Positions 1-10,078 of a stretch of DNA of 64,000 bases are shown piece after piece. Position 1 is the stretch's first letter. Every line of letters starts with the position of its first letter. The notes under the pieces are model-generated. The model was not told the DNA's origin, ran no database searches, and saw nothing but the letters and a program-made list of their open reading frames with translations. The DNA comes from Takakia lepidozioides (taxonomy: Eukaryota; Streptophyta; Takakiopsida; Takakiales; Takakiaceae): the NCBI GenBank assembly GCA_030704615.1, contig CM060733.1, positions 22,940,001-23,004,000 of the forward strand, read 5' to 3'. The position numbers and the translations under genes are program-made.

Positions 1-1409
1 CTGGGTGTCGAGATGCTTTGGCATAGGTGGTGGGTTCTAGGACAGCTTCAGACAAACCCACCACGAAATCATGGAATCGTCTTGGAGGGTGAATGGCTCG
101 GCCAGTGCGTGTATATACACCTTCTTGTATTGGTGGAACTGCCTCTAGTTGCCCATGCATACATGAAGAGTATCTGAGTTTGGGTCATGCAATCCTTCGA
201 ACAAGTTGTCATCAGTACCTTCAGGTGGTTCTTGGACTGGTGAAGGCTCCAAAAAATCAGGAGACTCTTGTTGTGGGAGCTCCCGCCGTGGTCCGTCCGG
301 CTGGCTATCGGCTGGCCACGAGAAATGAATGTTGTGATCTTCAAGTGGTTGTCTATTAGCAGCAGCTAGGACATAGTGCATGTGATCCTCATCAAAAACA
401 ACATCCTTAGAGATCATTATCTTGCTCATCCATGGACAAAAGCATCTATAGCCCTTGGTGCTAGTGTCATAACCCAAAAGTACACACCTCATGGATTTTG
501 GTGACCATTTGGTCCGGTGAGAGTTGATGTGGACAAAGCATACACAGCCGAACACTCGCAAGTGTTTGACATCAGGCGGGGCTCCAAATAATTTTTGGTG
601 TGGTGTGATGCCATTGTTCGCCCTGGTAGGAGACATATTGACAAGATAATTTGCCGTGCTGACAGTCTCTGCCCAAAGACGTGCTGGAAGATGGGCCCCG
701 AAGGCCAAGCTCCTAGCTCGCTCTATCAGAGTTCGGTTCTTCCTCTCTGCGATCCCATTTTGATGCGGGGTGTTAGATTGGGTGAACTGTCGTGTTATGC
801 CATGATCTGCACAAAAATTTGAGAATGCAGTCGAGCAATATTCCCCACCTTTGTCTGATCGGAACACTTTGATAGTACGTCCAAACTGTTTCTCAACTCT
901 GGACTTAAATTGCTTGAACAAGATGAAGGTGTCACTTTTTTTCCGAAGGAAGAAGACCCAACAGTACCGACTATAGTCGTCTCTAAATGTAAGAACATAC
1001 AAAGCTCCAGAGAGAGAGGGTGTGGACAGTGGTCCACAGAGATCAGTGTGGATCATATCAAGAGGCGATGAACTCCTGTGAAGACTCTTCTTTGGAGCTT
1101 TCTCCCGACTTTGCTTTCCAAGCTCGCACAAGCATGACAGGCATCGTGGCTCATGGATAGATTTTGAGGAAGATTGACGGCAAGACCTTTCTGTGATAAG
1201 AAATTCAAACTCCTGTGATTCAAGTGGCCCATCCGGTGATGCCAGATCCGTGTGAGGTCTGTGCTACTTTCCACTGTGCCTACGAATAATTCATTCAACA
1301 CCGATAGTTTGTAAAGGCCATTCGATAGATCACGAATTCCTTTACCGAGTACCTCAAGGCCAGCATTCAGCAAGAAAACATTCTTGTCTTTTATAAGCAC
1401 ATGCATCAT
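1..1409 (-). pseudogene. Ty1-copia retrotransposon pol fragment (copia-1)
   Basis: This is the integrase part of a copia polyprotein, reading off the left edge of the window. The GAG-pre-integrase zinc region is at about 1409-1053 (motif WHHRMGHLNHRS, then CHAC). The integrase core follows at about 1131-400, with HTDLCGPL (first Asp), FRSDKGGEY (second Asp) and NGIAERKNR (catalytic Glu) all present, then the FGCVCFVHI and VVFDE motifs at its C-terminal end. The pre-integrase and core parts lie in different frames, so there is a frameshift near 1130. A stop follows CMGN near 145, before any reverse transcriptase. The family is secure from the motif order; the copy is not functional as seen. 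Confidence 0.9.
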
Positions 1410-1927
1410 TGCACTGTTCGAACTCTACATGTCTTCCTGTCGCTATGCACTGCAATCATCTTTTGAAGATGATCCTAACTCTCATTGTTATTTGGGGAGG
1501 GACTCTGGTCTTCTCGTGGCAGCCTCTATGGCGCACACTTTGTGAGGATATTTTCTCGTCCTCGTAATTGTAAAAGTGAAAGAAACATTTGTAATTGCAC
1601 AATGTTGGATGCTACAATTGTAGGCCTCATGGTAGTCTTGATTGTATTCAGCCAAGGATTCCCTGCATTAATCCCACGGTCATAGGACCATCCTCGATTA
1701 TAGGCAACGCATGTTAGTGCTGACGTGGCTGATGACGGCGCAGTGCCACGTCATCATGTGCCGCCACATCATCCTGCTGACATGACGCTCACGCCACGTC
1801 AGCGTGGGTGCAGGCTCACGCCACGTCAGCTGGCGTGAGCGTACGCTCGCGCGCTCACGCCATTGCGTCGTTGTACTCTTTGATGCTACTACTAGGTTTA
1901 ATATTTAGCACGTAAGTTAGCAGTTAC
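1410..1927. other. non-coding interval with GC-rich CACGTC repeats
   Basis: No convincing gene. Positions about 1700-1870 hold a dense cluster of CACGTCA/TGACGTG words in both orientations (for example GCCACGTCAGC three times). The cluster is GC-rich compared with the flanks. It may be leader or gag DNA of copia-1, or an unrelated repeat; I cannot decide. Confidence 0.4.
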
Positions 1928-2254
1928 TGTTGGAATTCGACAGAGAATAGAGATAAAAGATGAACTAATTACTGAGAACTCTCCACCCAACCATAGGACC
2001 ACAACAAGCTGTGTCCACCCTCCGAGCTCTCCCTATTTATACTCAAAGTCTAATCCAGAAATAGCTGAGATAACTATAGCATAACTCCATGCTTTTACTT
2101 AAGATATCTCCACCTGCTATTCTGGTACAATGACTTGAGTCACTAATAACTGAAGCTAACTTTAGCTATCTCTTAGCTAACCGAGGCTTATCTCTATTGT
2201 TAACTGTGACTTGTCAGTATGTCTGGTTGTAGATATGTTTAATTACTTCCAACA
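1928..2254 (-). repeat. 3' LTR of copia-2
   Basis: A 327-bp sequence bounded by the LTR inverted repeat TGTTGGAA/TTCCAACA. It sits directly downstream (in minus-strand sense) of the RNase H end of copia-2. The bases just outside it at 2255-2270 read TTAATTGAGTGGGAG on the minus strand, a typical copia polypurine tract. The matching 5' LTR is not present, so the element is truncated at its 5' side. Confidence 0.85.
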
Positions 2255-2270
2255 CTCCCACTCAATTAAA
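2255..2270 (-). other. polypurine tract of copia-2
   Basis: Minus-strand GAGTGGGAG abuts the LTR start TGTTGG, the usual position for priming plus-strand DNA synthesis in copia elements. Confidence 0.7.
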
Positions 2271-2275
2271 CCATA

Positions 2276-5231
2276 TCATTGAGCTACTTCGTTTGTCTTT
2301 GGAGAAGAGACACCAAGTAAGGTTGAACACTTCATGTGTTTTGTTTGTGGTAGACTCTTCGTCAAAACATCCGCAACCATATCTCCTGTAGCACAATAGA
2401 TCATCTTGATCTCTCCATTGCATACAACTTCCCGTATGTAGTGATGTTGCACTTCAATGTGCTTCGTCCTTGAATGATATTTCAGATTCTGACTTAGTGC
2501 AATCGCACTTTGATTGTCACAATAGAGAGTCATAGGTAGTGATTGGAGATGATCCAAATCTCCAAGCAACTTCCATAACCAAATAGCCTCCTTTGCTGCT
2601 TGTGTAATGGACATGTACTCAGCTTCTGTTGATGACAACGCTGTTGCAACTTGTCGTTTGCTAGACTAAGATACAGCTCCACCTGCTAGGAGAAAACAAT
2701 GGCCTGAAGTTGATTTTCTACTATCAACGTCTCCTGCCCAGTCAGCATCAGCAAACCCCAACAAACTTTGATCTTCCACTCTCTTATAGAGTAGACCAGA
2801 GGTTGATGTTCCTCTTAGATATCGAAATATCTTCTTCACTGCTTTCCAATGGGTTTGTCTGGGATTTGAAAGAAATTGTGAGACCACTCCCACTGAATGT
2901 GCAATGTCTGGCCTAGTACAAACCATGCAATACATCAAACTGCCGACTGCGCTTTGATAAGGAGTTTTCCTCATATTTTCTTGCTCTTCTTGAGTCTTAG
3001 GTGTCATATCCTTCGTAAGTTTCAAACCAACTTCGAGAGGAGTTGATGTTGGCTTACTCATCTCCAACTTAAACCTTTGTAGAATTGTCTCAATGTATTG
3101 TCGTTGATGCATGAATACTGTATGGTTCACTCGATCTCTGCTGATTTGAATACCAAGACAGAACCGAATCTCACCCATGTCAGTCATGGCAAACTCAGCA
3201 CTTTGGTTTCTGGCAACAACCTTTGATGATCATTGGTGACAATGATTGTGTCATCCACATATAGAGCTATGACCACAAATTGTTTTCCCATCTTTTTCAC
3301 ATAGATGTTTGTGTCAGCAATGCTTCGCTCAAATCTTGCCTTTAAGAGGTAAGCATCGATCATAGCATACCAAGCTCGAGGACTTTGTTTGAGTCCATAT
3401 AAACTTTTTGCAGCTTACACACAATATCACTTCCTCCTTGTACAAACCCTTCAGGTTGTCTCATGTAGATCTCTTCTTGTAGTTCTCCATTCAGAAATGC
3501 GGTCTTAACATCCATTTGATGAACTTCGTGATCATGTTGAGCTGCAAGAGCTAACAACACTCTGATAGAAGAAATCTTCACCACTGGTGAGAAGGTTTCA
3601 TTGTAATCCACTCCTTTAATTTGTGCATAGCCTTTAGCTACAAGACGAGCTTTGTACTGGTAAATAGATCCATCAGCTTTGTACTTCAACTTGAAGATCC
3701 ACTTGCAACCAATGGCTCTTCGTCCTGTGTTGATTGCTTCTTCCCATTGTAGGTTGTCTGGAGAGCGCATCGCTTCCTCATATGTAGCAGGCTCAACCAC
3801 TTGTGATGCTTCTTCCATAGCTTCAATGGCACTCATAGATATAATCAGCCTACTAGGAGCTTTTCTTTCCCGCTGAGATCTCCTTAGAATTGGCACATCT
3901 TCAACTTCATCTCTAGAGTCCATATCAACAAGTGGTTCACCAACTTCGACTCCTTGATCAACTCCATCAAGTTGAACACCTCCATCATTTGCTTCAGCCA
4001 TTTCTTGTATTGGCTCCTCATAAGACTCCTCTTGGAAATGGTGTAATGGCTCTAAGCTCATTCCCATGTCATCGTCTCCCACTACCAAAGAGGGTATGAA
4101 GCTTTCATCAAACACTACGTCCCTACTGTGTTTGACAGCCTTAGTTGTCTTATTGAACAACTTATATCCCTTCACACCTTCTGTGTAGCCAATGAAGATG
4201 CATCCTTCTGATTTGGAGTCAAGTTTCCTTCGCTTCTGAGTAGGGATATGGACATATGCACGACATCCAAAAATCCTACAATGAGCCACACTAGGCTTCT
4301 GACCACTCCATACCTCTTCTGGTGTTTTTCCCAACACTGATTTGGTAGGTATTCTGTTGTGAAGATATGCTGCAGTGCCAACAGCTTCTGCCCAAAAATG
4401 ATTTGAAAGATTCACTTCTTTCAACATACTCCTTGCAGATTCTTGTAGTGATCTATTCATCCGCTCAGCTACACCATTCTGCTCAGGTGTATATAGAACA
4501 GTAAACTGTCGAGCTATTCCATTCTCTTGACAAAACTGATTGAAAGCCTTTGAGATGTACTCACCACCATTGTCAGATCTCAAAATCTTAAGAGGCTTTC
4601 CAGTTTGTTTTTCTGCAAGTACTTTGAACTCCTTGAATTTCTCTAGCAATTGACTTTTCTGCCTTAGGAAATTCACCACAACCCTCCTTGACAAATCATC
4701 AATGAATGTCACAAAGTACCTTGCTCCTCCAAGTGATGTGGTTTGCATTGGCCCGCACACATCAGAATGTACAATCTCCAATATACTTGTGGCTCTTCGT
4801 CCACCATCCTTAGGAAATTGACCTCGATGTTGCTTCCCTTCAAAGCAACCTTTGCATAGACGCATATCGCTCATCTCCTTCAATGGTAGTTCTTCCACAA
4901 GATAGCTTGAGAGTTGCATCTGTCTCAACTTCTTAATGCTCACATGACCTAACCTTCTATGCCACAACTTTGTTTCTGACATGACAGGTGTAGATCCCAA
5001 CTGTGGTGAAAATGTGGTAAGAGCACTAGAGACATGATGTTGTAATCTATACAAGCAATTATCAAGAATAGCTCTTGCTACCACAGCTCCTGAGCTATCT
5101 GTGATAGTACAACTCTCATCTTGGAATACCACTCTGTATCCCTTTGCAACAATTTGCCTTACAGACAGCACGTTTTTTGTTAAAGCATATATGAGATGAA
5201 TGATGTCACATCGCAAGTGTATGCGACGCAA
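2276..5231 (-). pseudogene. Ty1-copia pol (copia-2): integrase, reverse transcriptase, RNase H
   Basis: A nearly complete copia pol read on the minus strand. The pre-integrase region ([14 protein letters not shown], then CKGC) is followed by an integrase with intact [15 protein letters not shown] and NGVAERMNR triad positions. The reverse transcriptase has [23 protein letters not shown], and YVDD near 3265. RNase H has GFADADWAGD, SSTEAEYMS and YCDNQSAI, ending at TNEVAQ. Breaks: a frameshift near 3405, another near 3195, and a TAG near 2665 where this family normally has Trp (TGG) before SSKRQ. Gag, protease and the 5' LTR are missing. At its right edge (5220-5248) it meets a MULE transposase scrap whose other part lies at 9891, because CACTA-1 inserted at that junction. 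Confidence 0.92.
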
Positions 5232-5248
5232 AAGTTCTATGGTTTGAT

Positions 5249-5273
5249 CACTACAACAAATTGCGGCTTTTAC
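5249..5273 (+). repeat. CACTA-1 left terminal inverted repeat
   Basis: 25 bp beginning CACTACAACA; pairs with 9866-9890 with one mismatch. Preceded by the target duplication GAT. Confidence 0.92.
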
Positions 5274-5639
5274 ATCTTTGTGTTATGACTGCAAATGCAG
5301 TCATGGAAGCCATTTACGACTTCCTGACTCTGCAGACGTAAAGACCTAGTCAGTTGTGACATGGCAGATATGACTCTCCAGGCTGGCTGTCACGTGGCGC
5401 CAGAGCAGCTGTGGGGGTAGTCATACACGCTGGCATTACTGAATGACTGAATGGGTCCATGTCAGCCGCTGTGTAATAGAGACACGTACTCTCTACAGAA
5501 CACGCCACGTGTCAGACTGCGACGCCATCCGACTGCAGAGGAGGGAATCAGACGTCAGCATGTGTCGCATCGTGATTTTGACACGTGGTTCCTCATGTCA
5601 ATTGACACGCGTCGCTCAAAGTCACTCCAAACTATCTAC

Positions 5640-8040
5640 CATCTACCCATGACCATCTACCCATGCAGGTTTCTTGTAGCTATCCTTCCACAGGGAATCA
5701 TCGGTAATCTGGAGCTTGAAATCCGGCTTTCTTGGATGATCTGGACCCACACTCTATCCCTGCTCCTTCAGCTATCCATGCCTCTGCATAGATCATGCAT
5801 ATATCCTTCCATTGCTGTTAGCAGCTGACAATGACAGCCTACATTTGTTCCAGCAAACACCCAACTCAACTTACCCCACAAGTTCCTATTCTCAATTGCA
5901 TCTGTTACTCTCTGTAATCCAACATGCATTTACCTTTTTGCCTCGGTTGTCCCACCATTGACTGGGGTCAGAAAAGTATTCATTCCACAGCTTCCCCTCA
6001 TCTCCGTTAACTGTTTTTCGATACTTTCCTGTTGTCACATTGGCAATATCATGTCAAAGTCACTCCAAACTAGATTCACTCAACCAGCTAACTTGCAAAC
6101 ATTGAAATTTAGGGCCGGTTCTGATAAGAGGGAAAAACAGGGTGAAATGTGTTGAAGAAGGTGCCTTTATTAGCAGTGCTTGATTTTATCAATTGTGCCG
6201 CTACTCCTGCGGCTTCCAGTTCACCATCTACCCATGCAGGTTTCTTATAGCTAAATCCACAGGTAATCATAGGTAATCATGTGCTTGAAATCTGGCCCTC
6301 TTGGATGAATCTGGACCCATACTCTATCCCTGCTCCTTCAGCTATCACTGCTTCTGCACAAATCATGCATACTTCCTTGCCTTGCAGCTGATAATGACAG
6401 CCTACATTTGTTCTAGGAAACACCCAACTCAGCTTATCACACTAGTTCCTATGCTGAATTGCATCTGCCCTCTATAATCTAACAAGCATTAACCTTTTTC
6501 CCTCGGTTGTCCCACCATTCCACAACTTCTCCTCGTCTCTGTGACCTGTTTCTGGATACTTTCCTGTTGTCACATTGGCATCATGTCAAAGTTCAGATCG
6601 ACATCTAGTACAATTCCACCACGAACCTCTTTGCTATTTTGCAGGGCTGCCAGGCTTGCACACATGTTGCAAATGTAACAAACGCGATGTGGTTGCACTG
6701 CAGTATCCCTTCCCACACCACTTGCTCATAGACCTCTCCAAAGGGCCTCCATCCCGTGCCGCTATTGTGCATATCCTGGGATCATCATCCTCCATGCACC
6801 CCAATTTGGCATACAAGTCCACAAGGGCATAGTTCAGAACAACATTTGTTTAATTCCAGCTTGGACGATCAACATCACAAACCCCGTCTTCACTCATTGC
6901 CTACTCTAGGTAAGTGCAATTATGGGCTAGGCTGGTACCACATCTCATTCAGCCATATTATCAAAACAACCATGTATCCTTGTAGTTGCACCCTGCAACC
7001 TTGGCATACATGTCCACTCCGGCAACGTTCAGAATCACATCAAATACAATACCAGCTTTGACAATATCACCGTGGACCTCTGTACCCTTTTTCAGGGCTG
7101 CCAGGCGTGCATTTGACATACATATCCACCAAGGCAGTGTTTAGAGTGACATCTAGTGGTACAATTCCAGATTTGATAATGGATCTTTGCGTCCTTTGCA
7201 GGGCTACCAGGCTCGCATTTGACATACATGTACACCAGGGGAATGTTCAGAATGACATCAGGTACAATTCCAGCTTTGATGATGTCACCATGAACCTCTT
7301 GGCCCCTTCCCAGGGCTGCTAGGCTCGCATATGCATATTTACAAACACAAATGAACATGACCTGGTTTGGCTTCATCCTTTCCCACATCATTTGTTCTTA
7401 GGTTTCCAAAGCCTTACTCCCACACCTATGCTACACACACCTTACAATCATGGCAGTCCACAACACCACATCTCATTTAGCCATGTTGTCGAACTCTCCC
7501 TTTGCATCAGGCTTGCTGCACCCACATTTGGCATACATGTCCACTAGGGCAATGGTCAGAATGACAACTAGTACAGTTTCAGCTTTGACGATGGCACATG
7601 GCCAAGAGATATCCCAATATCCCGCTACCAATGGGTTCAATGCATACTCTTGTCACATTGGCAGTATCATGTCAAAGTCACTCCAACTAGATTCACTCAA
7701 CCAGCTAACTTGCAGAATTGAACATGAAAATTTAGGGCCGATTCTGATAAGAGGGGAAAATAGGGTGAAATGTGTTTTAGAAGGTGCCTTCATTAGCAGT
7801 GCTTGATTGTATCAATTGTGCTGTTGTTGCTGCGCCTTCCAATTGACCATCTACCCATGCAGGTTTCTTGTATCTATCCTTCCACAGGGAATCATAGATA
7901 ATCTGGAGCTTGAAATCTGGCCCTCTTCCACACTCTATCCCTGCTCCTTCAGCTATCTATGCCTCTGCACAAAATCATGCATACAACAATCATTCCAACA
8001 AACACCCCCAACCCTACTTATCAATGAGCAACGAGCTAAC
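5640..8040 (+). repeat. CACTA-1 internal direct repeats (three copies)
   Basis: A block starting CATCTACCCATGCAGGTTTC occurs near 5654, 6226 and 7848. Each is followed by variants of the same text (…GGAGCTTGAAATC…, …ACTCTATCCCTGCTCC…). Shared blocks such as TCATGTCAAAGTCACTCC and GGGCCGGTTCTGATAAGAGG recur between them. No coding potential is evident apart from the PPR-derived pieces annotated separately. Confidence 0.75.
6575..7600 (-). pseudogene. repeated PPR gene fragments captured inside CACTA-1
   Basis: On the minus strand, short pieces match the PPR repeat consensus of plant organellar RNA-binding proteins. Examples are MKPNQV, ASLAALGRGQEVHGDIIKAG and VPDVILN near 7390-7240, and VDMYAKCG-like or DLYAKLGCMED pieces near 6830-6760, 7540, 7220 and 7120. 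The same roughly 100-bp piece (GGGCTGCCAGGCTCGCA…, …TTCAGAATGACATCAGG…) recurs about five times at irregular spacing, each with indels and stops. None is a working gene. The best explanation is gene-fragment capture by the transposon followed by local duplication. Confidence 0.72.
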
Positions 8041-8219
8041 TTACATAATTCAATATGCATCTCAAGGCCGAGTCTGATGAGAGGGCAAAACAGGCTGAAA
8101 TAGGTCGAAGAAGAACCCATAGAGGATTTGACCGACCATCAACCCAAAAGGACCTCTTGTGTGTGCTGCTTGTGTCTTGTAGTCAGGTAATGTCGGATTG
8201 GTCTGTGAGAACCAGCACG

Positions 8220-8960
8220 GTGCAGATGAGCAGGCAGAGATTGAAACACGGCCTGCTAAGACCAAGCTGACTCTCCCAAGAACCTTGAAACATCAGGAAG
8301 AATACCAAATCATGGTACTAACAGGAGCCAACAGCCCACATTTGCAGGATGGACAAACTTCTTCACATCGTACATTAAGGAAAAGCCACACCTTGCCATT
8401 GCGGTTGTCGCACCATCGTGAAGGATCTTTAAAAATCTCATGCCAACTCTGCTCCGTGCTGCAAATGAAGGGCCGAGTCTGATGAGAGGGCAAAACAGGC
8501 TGAAATAGGTCGAAGAAGAAGGTGCCCTCACCACATTGTCCTCGACCTTGTGTCATGGCCCATGGAGGATTTGACTGACCATGAACCCAAGAGGGCCTCT
8601 TCAGTGTGCTGCTTGTTTTTGTAGTCAGGTAATGTCGGATTGGTCAGTGAGAACCACCACGGTGCAGCTGAGTGGGCAGAGATTGAAACACGGCCTGCTA
8701 AGACCAAGCTAACTCTCCCAAGAACCTTGTAAACATCAGGAAGAATACCAAATCATGGTACTAACAGGAGCCAACAACCCACATTTGCAGGATGGACAAA
8801 CTTCTTCACATCGTACATTAAGAAAAAGCCACACCTTGCGATTGCGGTTGTCCCACCATCGTGAAGGATCTTTTAGAAACTCATGCCAGCTCTGCTCCGT
8901 GTTGTAAAATCAGGGCCGAGCGGGTAGAGATTGAAACACGGCCTGCTAAGACGAAGCTGA
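8220..8960 (+). repeat. CACTA-1 subterminal tandem repeats (445 bp and shorter)
   Basis: The phrase GAGATTGAAACACGGCCTGC occurs near 8237, 8682 and 8929. The following text (AGGAAGAATACCAAATCATG…, …GTACATTAAG…) is repeated with it, giving one 445-bp unit and one shorter unit. The inverted equivalents lie in CACTA-2 near 18040, 18290 and 18730. Confidence 0.8.
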
Positions 8961-9865
8961 CTCTCCCAAGAACGGCGGGCTCCCAGCCGAAACCTCCTCG
9001 CACACATACCGTAGCGTTTCTAGGGTTGCTTGCTCCAAATGCGAAGGTTGATCCAACTGCGGGCCTCCCATGCATGTTTGCCCTCTCTCCCGCTCGCTCG
9101 CTCTAAGTCCCAACCCTCTCTCTCTCTCCCTCCCGCTCGCTCTAAGTCTGTTCACGCTACCGTGATGGGCAACTTTTTAAGTTTTTTAACCTTTTTGTAA
9201 ACCCTAAAAGCCCCTCTTTGATTTTTTTTCTTTTTTTTCTTTTATTAAAGGAAACCACAGGTCCTTGAGGAGGGGGGAAAATTCACCCGCCTTCATTTAT
9301 GGGCCATAAGACGTACAGGACGATCAACGCCCAGACATACTGTCACGAACAATCCCACACACGGGATAAGGCAGCGGGTTTGAACCCCAAACCACCAGGG
9401 CGACACACTATGCACTTACCAGCCGATGTGTGTTTTTTTTTTTTTTTAATTGCATTTTTTTTTTAATAAAATTGATTCTAGTAGTCAGAGTCTCCGTTTT
9501 TTCAAAATATAAATACTCATATATTATATATATAACCAGAAAAGCATGTGTTGACATGTGCAGTCATGTAGTGATTCATCCATGTGATGATATGGCAGAA
9601 TGCATTAGAGTGAGAGTCATGAAGTCATATGTCTTTCTAGCAATATACACACGTCATTCTAGTGTAGCCATGACCGTGACTGGTAGTCATATCTGCCATG
9701 CCAATATTCGTGGTCAAACATGTTTGACCTGTGTTCCGCAGAGTCCGGAGCCATGCAGTCGCATATACGCCTTCCCCAGACCTGCATTATGACTTCAAAA
9801 GCATTTTACGACTGCAAATGGCATTTCTGCCACAAATCTGTCACGACTGCGCACCCATGGGAGTC

Positions 9866-9890
9866 GTAAAAGCCGCAATCTGTTGTAGTG
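9866..9890 (-). repeat. CACTA-1 right terminal inverted repeat
   Basis: Ends in TTGTAGTG and pairs with 5249-5273; followed by the target duplication GAT. Confidence 0.92.
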
Positions 9891-10045
9891 GATGCTGTAG
9901 AGCACGGATAAGGTCATCGGCCGTGGCCGCATACAAATCTCTTCCATTTTTGCCAGATTGTTGCAACCAGACATTGTGCACTGTCTCCGCTAGATTGCAA
10001 GAAGGCATGTCCGCCATCTCCTCAATGGACATATGCTGCAAGGCA
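9891..10045 (-). pseudogene. MULE transposase fragment
   Basis: The minus strand encodes MSIEEMADMPSCNLAETVHN followed by WLQQ and DLYAATADDLIRAL. This matches the second exon of the MULE transposase in copy B (DMSLEDDTDMPTTNMAESVH, then DMLTATTEDIVRAI) in spacing and key residues but is clearly diverged. It therefore comes from a related but different element. The frame continues across the CACTA-1 insertion into 5248-5220. It is joined head-on to the ParB-methyltransferase remnant of copy A near 10050-10080. Confidence 0.8.
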
Positions 10046-10078
10046 AAAAAACACAAAGCCGATATTAGGATGGGACCA

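Larger units (their letters stand above)
5249..9890. mobile_element. CACTA-1: complete non-autonomous CACTA (En/Spm) transposon
   Basis: The element is 4642 bp. The left end reads CACTACAACAAATTGCGG and continues for 25 bp; the right end is its inverted complement with one mismatch. The 3-bp sequence GAT flanks it on both sides (5246-5248 and 9891-9893), the target duplication length expected for CACTA elements. There is no transposase gene: the interior consists of direct repeats and PPR gene scraps. Joining the flanks at GAT gives contiguous copia/MULE-derived sequence, supporting a real insertion. Its right 1 kb is repeated in inverted orientation at 17081-18110 (CACTA-2), and CACTA-3 could in principle have been a transposase source, since its TIR is similar. 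Confidence 0.9.

Noticed and set aside
8946-9155. Short ORFs with charged repeats in the CACTA-1 right end (and inverted at 17824-18098)
   Set aside because: They fall in TCTC/CTCG-rich subterminal DNA, differ between the two copies and show no protein motif.
9430-9792. 120-codon ORF in CACTA-1 with a similar ORF in CACTA-2 (17179-17490)
   Set aside because: Similarity reflects the shared transposon end, including non-coding TIR-proximal DNA; no motif, and codon-level conservation is not evident.
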